Source of the DNA: Pelovirga terrestris
GTDB lineage: Bacteria; Desulfobacterota; Desulfuromonadia; Desulfuromonadales; Geopsychrobacteraceae
Direction of reading: 5' to 3'
DNA length: 64,000 nt
Assembly: GCF_014773365.1 (NCBI RefSeq)
Contig: NZ_JACWUN010000012.1
Coordinates: 42,713 to 106,712 of the forward strand
The position numbers were made by a program, and so were the translations under genes. The notes under the pieces are model-generated. The model saw only the letters and a program-made list of their open reading frames with translations. It ran no database searches and was not told the DNA's origin. Below, in pieces: positions 33,450-42,067 of the stretch. The number at the start of each line of letters is the position of its first letter. Within the stretch, counting starts at the first letter, position 1.

Positions 33450-35155
33450 AAAAGCAGCAGCGCCAACAACAACAGAATAAACATCACCCCGGCGACACTG
33501 AGCTGACGCAACTGCTGCTCTGAGTCCTGCAGTAACAACAGCAGAGGCAGGTTCTGCCAGCGGGCGCCGCGCGGCAGTCGTGGCGGTGGCGGCAGCTTTA
33601 GTGCAGCAGCCAGGTTTGCCAGACGTCGCAGTAGAGCGTCAAGCAGTACATCCAGATCTTTAGCACCCAGATGGGCACCGCGCTTACGCGTGCTGTACCA
33701 GCCCAGCAGGGTGATTATCGCACCACCGGCAACCGGCCAGAGGGCATCGATCCACTTCAAGTCGGCCCCGGCAGCTGATGACGTCAGAACTCCCGGATAG
33801 CTACTCACCAGGACCACCGCCAGGAGCAGCAGGCTCCAGCCCCCCCACATCCCACTGGTGGCGGCCTTCACCGCCGCCCTCGCCGGTGACCACAGTATGA
33901 GCAGCAGTCGCCCCATCAGCAACGTCGTGCCGACCGCTGCTCCTCCGAGCAGGAGGGTCAGCAGGGATTCATCAAGTAGCGGTGATAGCATCAGAAACGG
34001 CTTGAGTCCAGCTTTGGCGAGGGCACCGCTGGTGAAAGGGGCACCGGCAAGTGCCAGGGCCGGCAGCATCAGTCCGGCGAGGGTGACATGGCGCATCAGG
34101 CCGGGGCTGTTGAGATGACCGGTCATGCCGACACCCAGGAACAGCGCCCCTTTGGCCAGCCCATGATGCAAGGCGTAAAATCCCACCACCGGCGCCAGTA
34201 ACGGCCATTGCTGCGGCGCGGCCAGTCCGAGACCGATAGCCATCAGAGGAAAGCCGATCTGGCTGATACTCGAGTAGGCCAGCAGGGTTTTCGGTTGCTT
34301 TTGTAAAAGCCCCATCAGCACCCCGAAAAACGCCATCAACAGACCCAGGCTGAGCAGGGTCGCCGACCAACCGGGAAGGGTCGCGAAACCGAGCGGAAAG
34401 AGGCGCAACAGGCCAAGCAGACCGGCCTTGATCATGGCCCCACTGAGTACGGCACTGGCCGGAATCGGCGCTGCCGGATGGGCCAGGGGTAACCAGAAAT
34501 GTAAGGGTACCGCTCCCATCTTGATTCCCAGGGCGACGAGGAGCAGAGCGAGAATCAGGTTCATGCCTTCAGCATTGGCAAGGGTTGCGGCGACATCCCT
34601 CAGCAGCAGGGAATCTGCCGCCCGGGCTGCCGGCAGCAAGGCGGCAAACAGCAGCACCTCACCCAGGATCACCAACCACAGGTAGATCCTGCCGGCGCGC
34701 AGGGCAAAGGGGGTGTTGTCATGGATAATCAGGCCGTAGGCGGCAAAGCTCATCAGGGTAAAAAAGAGATAAAAACTGATCATGTCCAGGGCCAGGGTCA
34801 GCCCTAAATTACCGCTCATACAGAGTAGAAAAAAGATCCAGAAACGCAGTCGCTGCGGCGAATTTCTGGTGTAACTGCGTGCATAGATGCCGGCTGCCAG
34901 CCACAACAGCGCGGTCAATAGCAGAAAAATCTGTCCGGTATGATCCATCCCCCAATGGCTCCCGACCAGCAGCCAGGGCATGGCCACTGACACGTTCGCC
35001 GCCGGAAACAGCGCCAGGACCAGGCCAGGAAGGGGCGCCAAGGGGCACATAGCCAAGGCCATGTGCCGTACCCGCGTCACCGTCAGAGCGCCGATCAGCA
35101 GCAGGGGGAACACTGGCACCAGCAGCAGCATGGCTGTGCTGACAGTCGCACTCAT
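33446..35155 (-). CDS. Mrp/complex-I-type proton-translocating membrane subunit (third NuoL/M/N-like)
   Basis: 569 residues, about fourteen helices, proton-conducting antiporter fold. Core motifs include GIKMGAVPLHFWLPLAHPAAP, with the lysine-rich helix, and KQPKTLLAYSSISQIGFPLMAIG. It resembles MrpD/MrpA N-domains and hydrogenase HyfB-type subunits. The last 75 residues contain a proline/arginine-rich cytoplasmic stretch and a final helix. It overlaps the preceding gene by 4 bp and ends the operon. Three such subunits in one Mrp-like operon are one more than the canonical MrpA and MrpD. Confidence 0.85.
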   Translation of the reverse strand: MSATVSTAMLLLVPVFPLLLIGALTVTRVRHMALAMCPLAPLPGLVLALFPAANVSVAMPWLLVGSHWGMDHTGQIFLLLTALLWLAAGIYARSYTRNSPQRLRFWIFFLLCMSGNLGLTLALDMISFYLFFTLMSFAAYGLIIHDNTPFALRAGRIYLWLVILGEVLLFAALLPAARAADSLLLRDVAATLANAEGMNLILALLLVALGIKMGAVPLHFWLPLAHPAAPIPASAVLSGAMIKAGLLGLLRLFPLGFATLPGWSATLLSLGLLMAFFGVLMGLLQKQPKTLLAYSSISQIGFPLMAIGLGLAAPQQWPLLAPVVGFYALHHGLAKGALFLGVGMTGHLNSPGLMRHVTLAGLMLPALALAGAPFTSGALAKAGLKPFLMLSPLLDESLLTLLLGGAAVGTTLLMGRLLLILWSPARAAVKAATSGMWGGWSLLLLAVVLVSSYPGVLTSSAAGADLKWIDALWPVAGGAIITLLGWYSTRKRGAHLGAKDLDVLLDALLRRLANLAAALKLPPPPRLPRGARWQNLPLLLLLQDSEQQLRQLSVAGVMFILLLLALLLL

Positions 35156-36642
35156 AGGCCATACTCCCGGGCAGCAATCAGTTCAACCCAATACAGGGCG
35201 CTGCCAACGCTGCCGGCCAGGATCCCCAGCAAAATAACCAGCAGCGCAGTCATCAGTGGCGGTGCAAGCAGCGCCCAGGTGGTTTCACGACCGCCGCGCA
35301 GGGACGAGGAGGGCCAGTCCTGACGAGGCTCAATAAACCAGATGCGGTGCACAACCGGCAGGAAATAAGCAGCATTGAGCAAGGTGCTGGCGATCAGGAC
35401 GAGGATAATCCAGGGTTGCCCTGCTGCCAGACTTCCCAGCCCCAGGTACCATTTGCTGATAAAGCCGGCCAACGGTGGCAGGCCGATCATCCCCAGGGCA
35501 CCGACGGTAAAGGCCGCCATGGTCCAGGGCATGCGGCGACCGACTCCGTCCATTTCATCAACCTTGTGGATCCCGAGGGTTTCTGCCAGGTTGCCGGCAC
35601 AGAAAAACAGGGTGATTTTCATCAACCCCTGATGTACCAGGTGGACCAGTCCGCCGATCGTGCCTAAGGGGGTCGCCATGGCGACCCCGAGGAGGATATA
35701 GGACACCTGGCTGACGGTGGAAAAAGCCAGGCGGCGTTTCAGATCATTCTGACTCAAGGCCCGGATGGAGCCGTAGATAATAGTAAAGGCGGCCAGCAGC
35801 GCCAGGGGGAAGAGCAGGTTCTGTGCGGCGCTGAAGTCGAGTCCGTAGATATCATGAACAACCCGGATAATGCCGAAAGCACCGGCTTTGACGACCGCGA
35901 CAGCGTGGAGCAGGGCACTGACCGGTGCCGGTGCCACCATGGCGCTGGGGAGCCAGATGTGTAGCGGTACCAGTGCTGCCTTGACCCCGAGGGATAACAT
36001 CAGCAGGGCAAAAATGATGGCAAGGCTGCCATAGAGAGCCGGATCGAGATCAGCAACAACACCACCGGGACTGAAATCCAGTGGCCCGGCAATGGAGCGC
36101 AGCCAGACCGTCGCAAAAAACAGCACCAGGCCGCCGCAGATGGTGTAGGCCAGATAGATGCGCCCGGCTGCCAGGGCTTTCGGGGTACCGCGATGCACCA
36201 CCAGTGGATAGGTAGAAATGGTCAGCATTTCGTAAAAAATCACAAAAGTAACCAGGTCGCCGGACAAGGCAATGCCGGTGGTGGCGCTGACACAGAGGCT
36301 GAAAAAACCAAAAAAACGGCTGCGGTTGGGGGAGCCTTCAAGGTAGCCGATGGCATAGATGGTGGTCAGCAGCCAGAGCAACGCTGAAAGGGTTAAAAAT
36401 AGCAGGGACAGGGCGTCAGCCCGCAGCACCAGCTCAATATCCGGGAGCAACGGCAGGCGCAACTCCGCGTACTGGCGCTCAGCAACCCGAACAAACAACA
36501 GGGCGACAAGCATCAGTTTGAACAAGGCCCCGGCCAGATTAAGAGCGGTACGCAGGGTCACCTGCTGTTCCGGCAGGGTAAAAATGATCAGGCCGGGGAG
36601 CAGTGAGCTTAAAAGGATAGCCGGTAGAATCAGATCACTCAT
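35152..36642 (-). CDS. Mrp antiporter MrpD-like subunit 2
   Basis: 496 residues, about fourteen helices. Motifs GVKAALVPLHIWLPSAMVAAPA (in part), NDLKRRLAFSTVSQVSYILLG and the glutamate in the helix-5 region (VIFYEMLTISTYPLVVH) match the NuoM/MrpD proton channel. It starts within the stop of the upstream mrpD-like gene (4-bp overlap) and overlaps the following gene by 4 bp. Probably a duplicated channel subunit within one antiporter complex. Confidence 0.87.
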   Translation of the reverse strand: MSDLILPAILLSSLLPGLIIFTLPEQQVTLRTALNLAGALFKLMLVALLFVRVAERQYAELRLPLLPDIELVLRADALSLLFLTLSALLWLLTTIYAIGYLEGSPNRSRFFGFFSLCVSATTGIALSGDLVTFVIFYEMLTISTYPLVVHRGTPKALAAGRIYLAYTICGGLVLFFATVWLRSIAGPLDFSPGGVVADLDPALYGSLAIIFALLMLSLGVKAALVPLHIWLPSAMVAPAPVSALLHAVAVVKAGAFGIIRVVHDIYGLDFSAAQNLLFPLALLAAFTIIYGSIRALSQNDLKRRLAFSTVSQVSYILLGVAMATPLGTIGGLVHLVHQGLMKITLFFCAGNLAETLGIHKVDEMDGVGRRMPWTMAAFTVGALGMIGLPPLAGFISKWYLGLGSLAAGQPWIILVLIASTLLNAAYFLPVVHRIWFIEPRQDWPSSSLRGGRETTWALLAPPLMTALLVILLGILAGSVGSALYWVELIAAREYGL

Positions 36643-38150
36643 GGGGTCATCTCCACCATGATCGATCCGTGCACCGGAGCTCCAATCAGCGCGATCTGAA
36701 TCGGCTCATACGCGATCAGACCGAAGAGCAGGGCAATCACCGAGAGTACCAGCGGCGGCCACTTCATCACCCAGGGGATAACCGGATAACTGCTGCGTTT
36801 GACATCAAGGAAGGCCCATCCCAGCACCCGGGCGATGTAGGCCGCCGCCAGCAGGGTGCCACTCAGGATAATCGGCAGATACCACCATTGGCCGGTAACC
36901 AGGGCCGCGTTGATGAAAATCCATTTGGCAAAAAAACCGCCGCTTGGCGGCAGGCCGATAATCGTTGTGGCCGCCAGGGTGAACACCACCGCCAGGACTC
37001 CAACCGGGCCACCGGCACCGGCCAGGCGTGACAGACGATCCGAACCGGCGGTGTGATGAATGGTGCCGGCAACCATGAACATGGCGGATTTGCCGCAGGC
37101 GTGAGTCATCATCAGCAGGACACCACCGGTCCAGGCGGCAGCCATGGTTTCCGGCTGAGCGAGAGGGAAAACCAGATACAGATAACCGATCTGGGCGACA
37201 GTAGAATAAGCAATCAGCAGTTTCAGCCGTTCCTGGCGCAGCGCCATGAGCGAGCCCCAGACAATGGCGATGGAGCCTAACAGACCTAGCAGATGTCCCA
37301 CAGCAAAGGTGTCCAGAGCTGGGAAGACCTCAAACCACAGGCGCAGCAGAATGACATAGGCCGCTTTGACCACCAGGGCAGAGAGGGCAGCGCTGACCGG
37401 TGCCGGGGCCATGGTATGAGCCTGGGGGAGCCAGAAATGCAGAGGGAACAGAGCACTTTTGAGCACCAGGCCGGCCACCATCAGGGCCATGGCGGCGTGG
37501 TTGAGGCGGGTCGCGCTGATCATCTCGCCGAGCAGGGCAATATCTACGGTGGCGTAACTACCGTAGAGCAGGCCAACCCCCAGCAGGTAGGAAAGCGACC
37601 CGAGCAGACCGATAAAAAGATAACGCAGCGCCGCTGCAAGAGCCTGTTTGCCCCCTTCAAGGGCAATCAGGGCGACGGAAGAAAGGGTGACCAGCTCGAG
37701 GGTAACATAGAGGTTAAACAGATCGCCGGACACAAACAGGGCATTGCAGCTGCCCCACAAAAAAAGCCACAAGGGCCAGAAATACCTGACTTTATCATAA
37801 TGCCGGTCGTGTACTGGAAAATAACCCAGGGCATAGCAGCTGATAATGAAACCGACCAGGGCGGTGACCGCGAGCATGACCAGCGCCAGGCCATCGCGGC
37901 GCAATTCAATTCCCAGCGGGGTTGGCCAGCCACCGGCGGTGATCGGATCGGCGTGGGTCAGGGTGACGGACAATATCCCGGCAAGGGCGCAAACCGGCAG
38001 CAGCAGAGCCGTTGCCAGACCAATCCAGCGCGCTTGCTGCGGCGCCAGAAAAGCGGCCACGGCTGCCCCCAGGGGGAGCAAGGTCAGCCATATCAACCAT
38101 TGCTGATGCAGGAACAGTTCAGTCAAGGGACGATTCCTCATCCGTGGCAA
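36639..38150 (-). CDS. mrpD: Mrp antiporter MrpD-like subunit 1
   Basis: About 500 residues, NuoM/MrpD fold: LVTLELVTLSSVALIALEGG with the conserved glutamate, LKSALFPLHFWLPQAHTMAP, and QERLKLLIAYSTVAQIGYLYL. The start is unsettled: the frame opens at 38150, with ATG at 38141 and a TTG at 38126 that has GAGG nine bases upstream and overlaps the mrpC stop. Its position after mrpC matches the canonical order, so this is taken as the true MrpD. Confidence 0.88.
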   Translation of the reverse strand: MPRMRNRPLTELFLHQQWLIWLTLLPLGAAVAAFLAPQQARWIGLATALLLPVCALAGILSVTLTHADPITAGGWPTPLGIELRRDGLALVMLAVTALVGFIISCYALGYFPVHDRHYDKVRYFWPLWLFLWGSCNALFVSGDLFNLYVTLELVTLSSVALIALEGGKQALAAALRYLFIGLLGSLSYLLGVGLLYGSYATVDIALLGEMISATRLNHAAMALMVAGLVLKSALFPLHFWLPQAHTMAPAPVSAALSALVVKAAYVILLRLWFEVFPALDTFAVGHLLGLLGSIAIVWGSLMALRQERLKLLIAYSTVAQIGYLYLVFPLAQPETMAAAWTGGVLLMMTHACGKSAMFMVAGTIHHTAGSDRLSRLAGAGGPVGVLAVVFTLAATTIIGLPPSGGFFAKWIFINAALVTGQWWYLPIILSGTLLAAAYIARVLGWAFLDVKRSSYPVIPWVMKWPPLVLSVIALLFGLIAYEPIQIALIGAPVHGSIMVEMTP

Positions 38151-38436
38151 AGGTGGTGCAGTTGGTCAGGTTGTGCATCCTGATCGTCAGGGCGATGGCG
38201 ACAGCGGTAAAACACAGGGACACCACAATTCCGGTCAGTACCATCACCTGGGTGACCGGGTCACCAACAGCGTCGGTACCGCGAGCGCCGATGGCAATAA
38301 AGACCATAAAGACGCCACTGCCCATGATGTTAATCGCAAGGATTTTACGTAACAGGTGGCGCCGGATCAGCAGAGCGTGCAGGCCGATAGAGAACAGCAA
38401 AATGCCGCCACCGGCGTAGAGCAGCGGTGTTGTCAT
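38119..38436 (-). CDS. mrpC: Mrp antiporter subunit C (NuoK-like)
   Basis: 105 residues, three helices, NuoK fold: LLYAGGGILLFSIGLHALLI, then LLRKILAINIMGSGVFMVFIA, and PVTQVMVLTGIVVSLCFTAVAIAL. The conserved glutamates of NuoK are absent, as is usual in MrpC. It overlaps the upstream mrpB-like gene by 4 bp. Confidence 0.9.
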   Translation of the reverse strand: MTTPLLYAGGGILLFSIGLHALLIRRHLLRKILAINIMGSGVFMVFIAIGARGTDAVGDPVTQVMVLTGIVVSLCFTAVAIALTIRMHNLTNCTTFATDEESSLD

Positions 38437-39416
38437 GATTTATCCTCAATTTTGGTGGTTGGGGTTGCCGCCGGCGGAAGATTGGTGACCGGGTGACCAC
38501 CGGCCAGCGCCGCACTGAGAATGGCAGCAACCGACAGGGTTGCGACAATTTCAATCAACAGGATAAGACCTCCTGCCAGTCGTTGCGGATAGTGCAATGG
38601 TTCACCCCGCAGCAGCAGGGTGATGGCCGCTACCGCCAGAAAAACCAGAAACCCGGCGACCAGAACCAGGCGCAGCGCCACCCCGGTCCAACGCGAGGGC
38701 AGGGCGTACCCACTCAGGGTTGCAAGCAACATGGCAGCAGTAAGCAGGGCCCCGGCCTGAAAGGCTCCTCCGGGAACATACCCTCCCTGCCACAACAGCA
38801 CCCCGGCAAAAAGAATCAGCAGGGGCAACAATAATTGTCCAAACCCGCTCAGTAGCGGTGGAATGTCGGTGTTTTCGAATCGCGGCCGGGCCTGATCAAG
38901 AGACCAGATGGTGATTAACGCCAGCAGCAGCACGCCCTTTTCCAGCAGGGTGTCCCAGGCTCGGAAGTTCAGGAGTACGGCGGTAACCGGGTGGTCACTG
39001 CCGCTGATGCTGAGCAGGTTTTGCACCAGTCCTTGCTGGCCGGAAGTTACGACCTGGAGCTGACGCAGTTCGAGCAGGAGAATCACCGTGACCGAAGGGA
39101 TGATGACACCAATCAGAACCGGGGCGGAGAGGTGTTGGAGAAAGGTCAGGGGACGAACCGGGCAGCGATCGCGTTCACTTGAGCCCAGTTGTCCCAGTCC
39201 GATCAGCAGCAGGGCCCCACTGATGCCGGCACCGATGGCGGCTTCGGCCAGGGCTACGTCGGGAGCGCCCAGTCGTACCCAGGCCAGGGCCAGCAGCAGG
39301 CCGAAGGCGATGAACAGTACGACGGCGCGAAACAGATCAGTACTGGCGAGCAGCAGCCAGGCCAGACTGATCAGGGTGAGCAGCAGGATCAGGTCAAAGA
39401 TCAGCGCCGGTTCCAT
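38433..39416 (-). CDS. mrpB: Fused MrpA C-terminal (MbhD/DUF4040) and MrpB subunit
   Basis: 327 residues, about nine helices. Residues 1-80 are the MbhD/DUF4040 domain (VRLGAPDVALAEAAIGAGIS), which in canonical systems ends MrpA. Residues 90-320 carry the MbhE-like helix (DTLLEKGVLLLALITIW) and the MnhB domain (GGYVPGGAFQAGALLTAAMLL). The large N-terminal channel part of MrpA is thus not fused here and is presumably replaced by one of the separate NuoL/M/N-like proteins. It starts 2 bp after the mrpG stop. Confidence 0.85.
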   Translation of the reverse strand: MEPALIFDLILLLTLISLAWLLLASTDLFRAVVLFIAFGLLLALAWVRLGAPDVALAEAAIGAGISGALLLIGLGQLGSSERDRCPVRPLTFLQHLSAPVLIGVIIPSVTVILLLELRQLQVVTSGQQGLVQNLLSISGSDHPVTAVLLNFRAWDTLLEKGVLLLALITIWSLDQARPRFENTDIPPLLSGFGQLLLPLLILFAGVLLWQGGYVPGGAFQAGALLTAAMLLATLSGYALPSRWTGVALRLVLVAGFLVFLAVAAITLLLRGEPLHYPQRLAGGLILLIEIVATLSVAAILSAALAGGHPVTNLPPAATPTTKIEDKS

Positions 39417-39418
39417 GG

Positions 39419-39718
39419 TCAGCGCCGCCAGGGTTGATGCCCGTCCTGCTGCGCTTGATGGGCGATCAGGTGAGCGACAGTGGCACCGGCAACCAGTACC
39501 AGCAGCCAGGTCAGCAGCAAGCGGATGACAACCTGGAAACTGTCGGCTTGAATCATCAGGGCCAGCACTACCAGGCCCAGGCCCAGGTTGTCGGCTTTGG
39601 TCAGGGCATGCAGGCGGCAGTACAGATCGGGAAAGCGCAGCAGGCCAAGGGTGCCGGCGAGGAAAAAAGGCAGGGAGCAGAGCAGCAGCGAAGCGCTGAT
39701 CAGGTCAATGATGCCCAC
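39419..39718 (-). CDS. mrpG: Mrp antiporter subunit G
   Basis: 99 residues, three helices, with the family core GTLGLLRFPDLYCRLHALTKADNLG. The open frame reaches 39766, but GTG at 39718 is chosen because AGGAGG stands six bases before it and the protein then begins VGIIDLISASLLL, as in the family. It overlaps the end of mrpF by 14 bp. Confidence 0.9.
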   Translation of the reverse strand: MGIIDLISASLLLCSLPFFLAGTLGLLRFPDLYCRLHALTKADNLGLGLVVLALMIQADSFQVVIRLLLTWLLVLVAGATVAHLIAHQAQQDGHQPWRR

Positions 39719-39995
39719 GGTTACCCTCCTGGTGGGAATCAGTATCGATATTCCTGCGGCGTACAAATGTGACGGCTGCTACTGCTGCCAGCAGGGCAAA
39801 GATCAGGGCAACATCCCAGATTGCCGTGCTGTTGCCGGCCTGACCAAGCAGCAGCAGAATAGCGACTGCTGTGGTACCAAAAAGTTGCGCGGCCAGCATT
39901 CGGTCGGTAGCAGTAGGACCGCGCAATACCCGCACCAGGCCGACGGCGATGGTCAGTAACAGAATCAGGGCGAGGCCGATATAAAGACCAGTCAT
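39705..39995 (-). CDS. mrpF: Mrp antiporter subunit F
   Basis: 96 residues, three helices. The motif RVLRGPTATDRMLAAQLFGT is the MrpF/MnhF hallmark. ATG at 39995 is chosen since it overlaps the mrpE stop by 4 bp; an upstream ATG at 40016 would add a charged leader. The C-terminus is hydrophilic and histidine-containing. Confidence 0.9.
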   Translation of the reverse strand: MTGLYIGLALILLLTIAVGLVRVLRGPTATDRMLAAQLFGTTAVAILLLLGQAGNSTAIWDVALIFALLAAVAAVTFVRRRNIDTDSHQEGNRGHH

Positions 39996-40486
39996 TTTTC
40001 GCTCCCGAGGGGACATTTAAACAACTGGGCAACGCGGTTTTCAAGTTGGCCCAGTTGTGGATCGACCTTGCGGTCAAGAACATGCACCTTGAGAGTGGTG
40101 CCATTTAAATCGGCGGACAGGGTGCCGGGGAGCAGGCTGACACTGTTGAGAAAGAACATCTGCGGTCGTCCGGCAGGAAGCGTTAAGGGGAACTCGATGA
40201 TCTCCGGATCAAGGGGCAGTGTCGGGGAATAAGCGCGACGGGCGACATCGACGCCGCCCCTCACCGATTGCAGAAGAAAATAGGGGATAAACCGGAGTAA
40301 TCCGGCAACGGATATAGGCCAGAAGGGAGCCTGTGGGAACCGGTTCATCACCCACAGAGCCAGCGCGATGGTCGGTAGCCCGATAAGCCAGGAGGACGCC
40401 CGCCCACCGGTCAGTACCCACCAGAGAAACAGACAACCGCCAAGGCGCAGGATAAAACGAGACCAACGAAATGTTACTACAGACAT
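39992..40486 (-). CDS. mrpE: Mrp antiporter subunit E
   Basis: 164 residues, with two N-terminal helices (LGGCLFLWWVLTG and LPTIALALWVMNRF) and a cytoplasmic domain containing NSVSLLPGTLSADLNG, the MrpE/MnhE signature. ATG at 40486 (MSVVTFRWSRF) is preferred to the 24-codon upstream extension, which lacks family similarity. First gene of the eight-gene operon mrpE-F-G-B-C-D-D-D; the complex exchanges Na+ or other cations for protons. Confidence 0.88.
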   Translation of the reverse strand: MSVVTFRWSRFILRLGGCLFLWWVLTGGRASSWLIGLPTIALALWVMNRFPQAPFWPISVAGLLRFIPYFLLQSVRGGVDVARRAYSPTLPLDPEIIEFPLTLPAGRPQMFFLNSVSLLPGTLSADLNGTTLKVHVLDRKVDPQLGQLENRVAQLFKCPLGSEK

Positions 40487-40522
40487 CGGAATACCTATAA
40501 AATAATGGCACCAATCATATGC

Positions 40523-40629
40523 AGGCCACCAAGGCACCAAGATCTCCAAGAAAACCAAAAAATCGGTTTATTGTTTTAACTCAAAAGCAGCCGTTGCCTC
40601 TCTTGGTGTCCTTAGAGTCTTGGTGGCTG
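40523..40629. repeat. Inverted CACCAAG-type degenerate repeat
   Basis: GCCACCAAGGCACCAAG with CTCCAAGA (40525-40551) faces TCTTGGTGTCCTTAG and TCTTGGTGGC (40601-40627) on the other side of about 50 bases. Both arms are built from CACCAAG-like heptamers. The block separates the gltD stop from the start of the mrp operon and could fold into a long hairpin. No other copy is in the window. Confidence 0.6.
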
Positions 40630-40678
40630 GTTACTGTTGCCTGAAAGCATATAGCAGTCAGATGCCGGAATCCAGCTC

Positions 40679-42064
40679 TCAGCCGAGAAAACGGCGCATC
40701 ATTGCCAGGGCCGCACGGCGGCCATCGGCGGCTGCAGTGACCACCAGATCGGCACCCCGGAAGCAGTCACCGCCGGCATAGACCTTGGGGTGGCTGGTCA
40801 ATCCACTGGCCGGATCAATCTCCATCTGGTCCCAGCGATTACACTTGACTCCCAGCTCCGCCAGTTCTGCCACCGGGGTGACATCAAAGCCGAGGGCCAG
40901 GATAACCATGTCCGCCGAGATGCAATGAGCGGTATCGGGGATGATTTCGACGCGTTGACGGCCATCGGCATCCTTCTCGGTCAGCCGGGTCTGTTCAACC
41001 TCGATGCAGCGTTTGCCATTTTTTTCGCGCCGGATTTCCCTTGGACTGACGTTGAAGTCAAAAATCGCTCCTTCCTCGACGGCATTCTGGACCTCCTTGT
41101 GGCTGCCCGGCATGTTGGCCTCGTCGCGGCGATAGAGGCAGGTGACCTCTTCGGCCCCGTCGCGCAGGGCGGTACGCAGGCAGTCCATGGCAGTATCTCC
41201 GCCACCGATGACCACGACCCGCTTGCCTTGCATGGTAAAATGCGGGTCGGCGGGTTTGCCGAATAACTGCTTTTGCTTTTCAATCAGGTAGTCCATGGCC
41301 AACATGACTTCCGGCAGGTCTTCCCCGGCAATCCCGGCTCTGCGTCCCTGGGTGGCACCGATACCGACGAATACCGCAGCGTAATCATCGATCAGCTGGG
41401 CGTAAGAGATCTGGTCCCCAATTCGCCGGCCCAGGTGCAGTTCGAGACCGGCCTCTTGCAGCAGATCAAAGCGTCGGGTGACGATCTGTTTATCGAGCTT
41501 GAAGCCGGGGATCCCATAGGTCAAGAGGCCGCCGGCATGTTCTGCGCTTTCGTACATGGTCACCCCGATACCGGCCCGCAACAGAAAATGGGCGCAGGAA
41601 ATACCGGCCGGGCCGGAGCCGACAATAGCGACGCGGGTATTGTGGCGCACCCCCGGGAAAGGGAGTTGCATCCCGGCGGCAAAGGCCAGGTCGGTGATGG
41701 TTGCTTCAATGGCACCAATGGTGATGGCACCGTAGCCGTCATCCAGAGTGCAGGCGCCTTCGCACAGGTGCCCCTGGGGACAGATGCGTCCGAGAATTTC
41801 AGGAAAGGGTGAACTCTCATTGGAAAGACGAAAGGCGCGTTCCAGGTCACGGTCGGCGATGGCCTCGAGCCATTGCGGGATGTAGTTCTGCAATGGACAA
41901 CCGATGGTGGCACAAAATGGGTCGCCACACTGAACGCAGCGCTCCGACTGCTTGCGCACCATGCGACTGGAAAAAAAGCGGTAAATCTCGTCAAAATTCT
42001 GCAGTCGCTGGGTGGCATCAAATTTTTCCGGCTCCTGGCGGCCGGTTTCGGTAAAGCTCTGCAT
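40679..42064 (-). CDS. gltD: Glutamate synthase, small subunit
   Basis: 461 residues; delivers electrons from NAD(P)H to the large subunit for glutamate formation from 2-oxoglutarate and glutamine. The N-terminal domain holds cysteine groups for two 4Fe-4S clusters (CVQCGDPFCATIGCP and CPQGHLCEGAC). FAD binding is at VAIVGSGPAGISCAHFL and the NAD(P) site at VVVIGGGDTAMDCLRTA. It starts three bases after gltB, so the two subunits are coupled. Confidence 0.95.
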   Translation of the reverse strand: MQSFTETGRQEPEKFDATQRLQNFDEIYRFFSSRMVRKQSERCVQCGDPFCATIGCPLQNYIPQWLEAIADRDLERAFRLSNESSPFPEILGRICPQGHLCEGACTLDDGYGAITIGAIEATITDLAFAAGMQLPFPGVRHNTRVAIVGSGPAGISCAHFLLRAGIGVTMYESAEHAGGLLTYGIPGFKLDKQIVTRRFDLLQEAGLELHLGRRIGDQISYAQLIDDYAAVFVGIGATQGRRAGIAGEDLPEVMLAMDYLIEKQKQLFGKPADPHFTMQGKRVVVIGGGDTAMDCLRTALRDGAEEVTCLYRRDEANMPGSHKEVQNAVEEGAIFDFNVSPREIRREKNGKRCIEVEQTRLTEKDADGRQRVEIIPDTAHCISADMVILALGFDVTPVAELAELGVKCNRWDQMEIDPASGLTSHPKVYAGGDCFRGADLVVTAAADGRRAALAMMRRFLG

Positions 42065-42067
42065 AGA

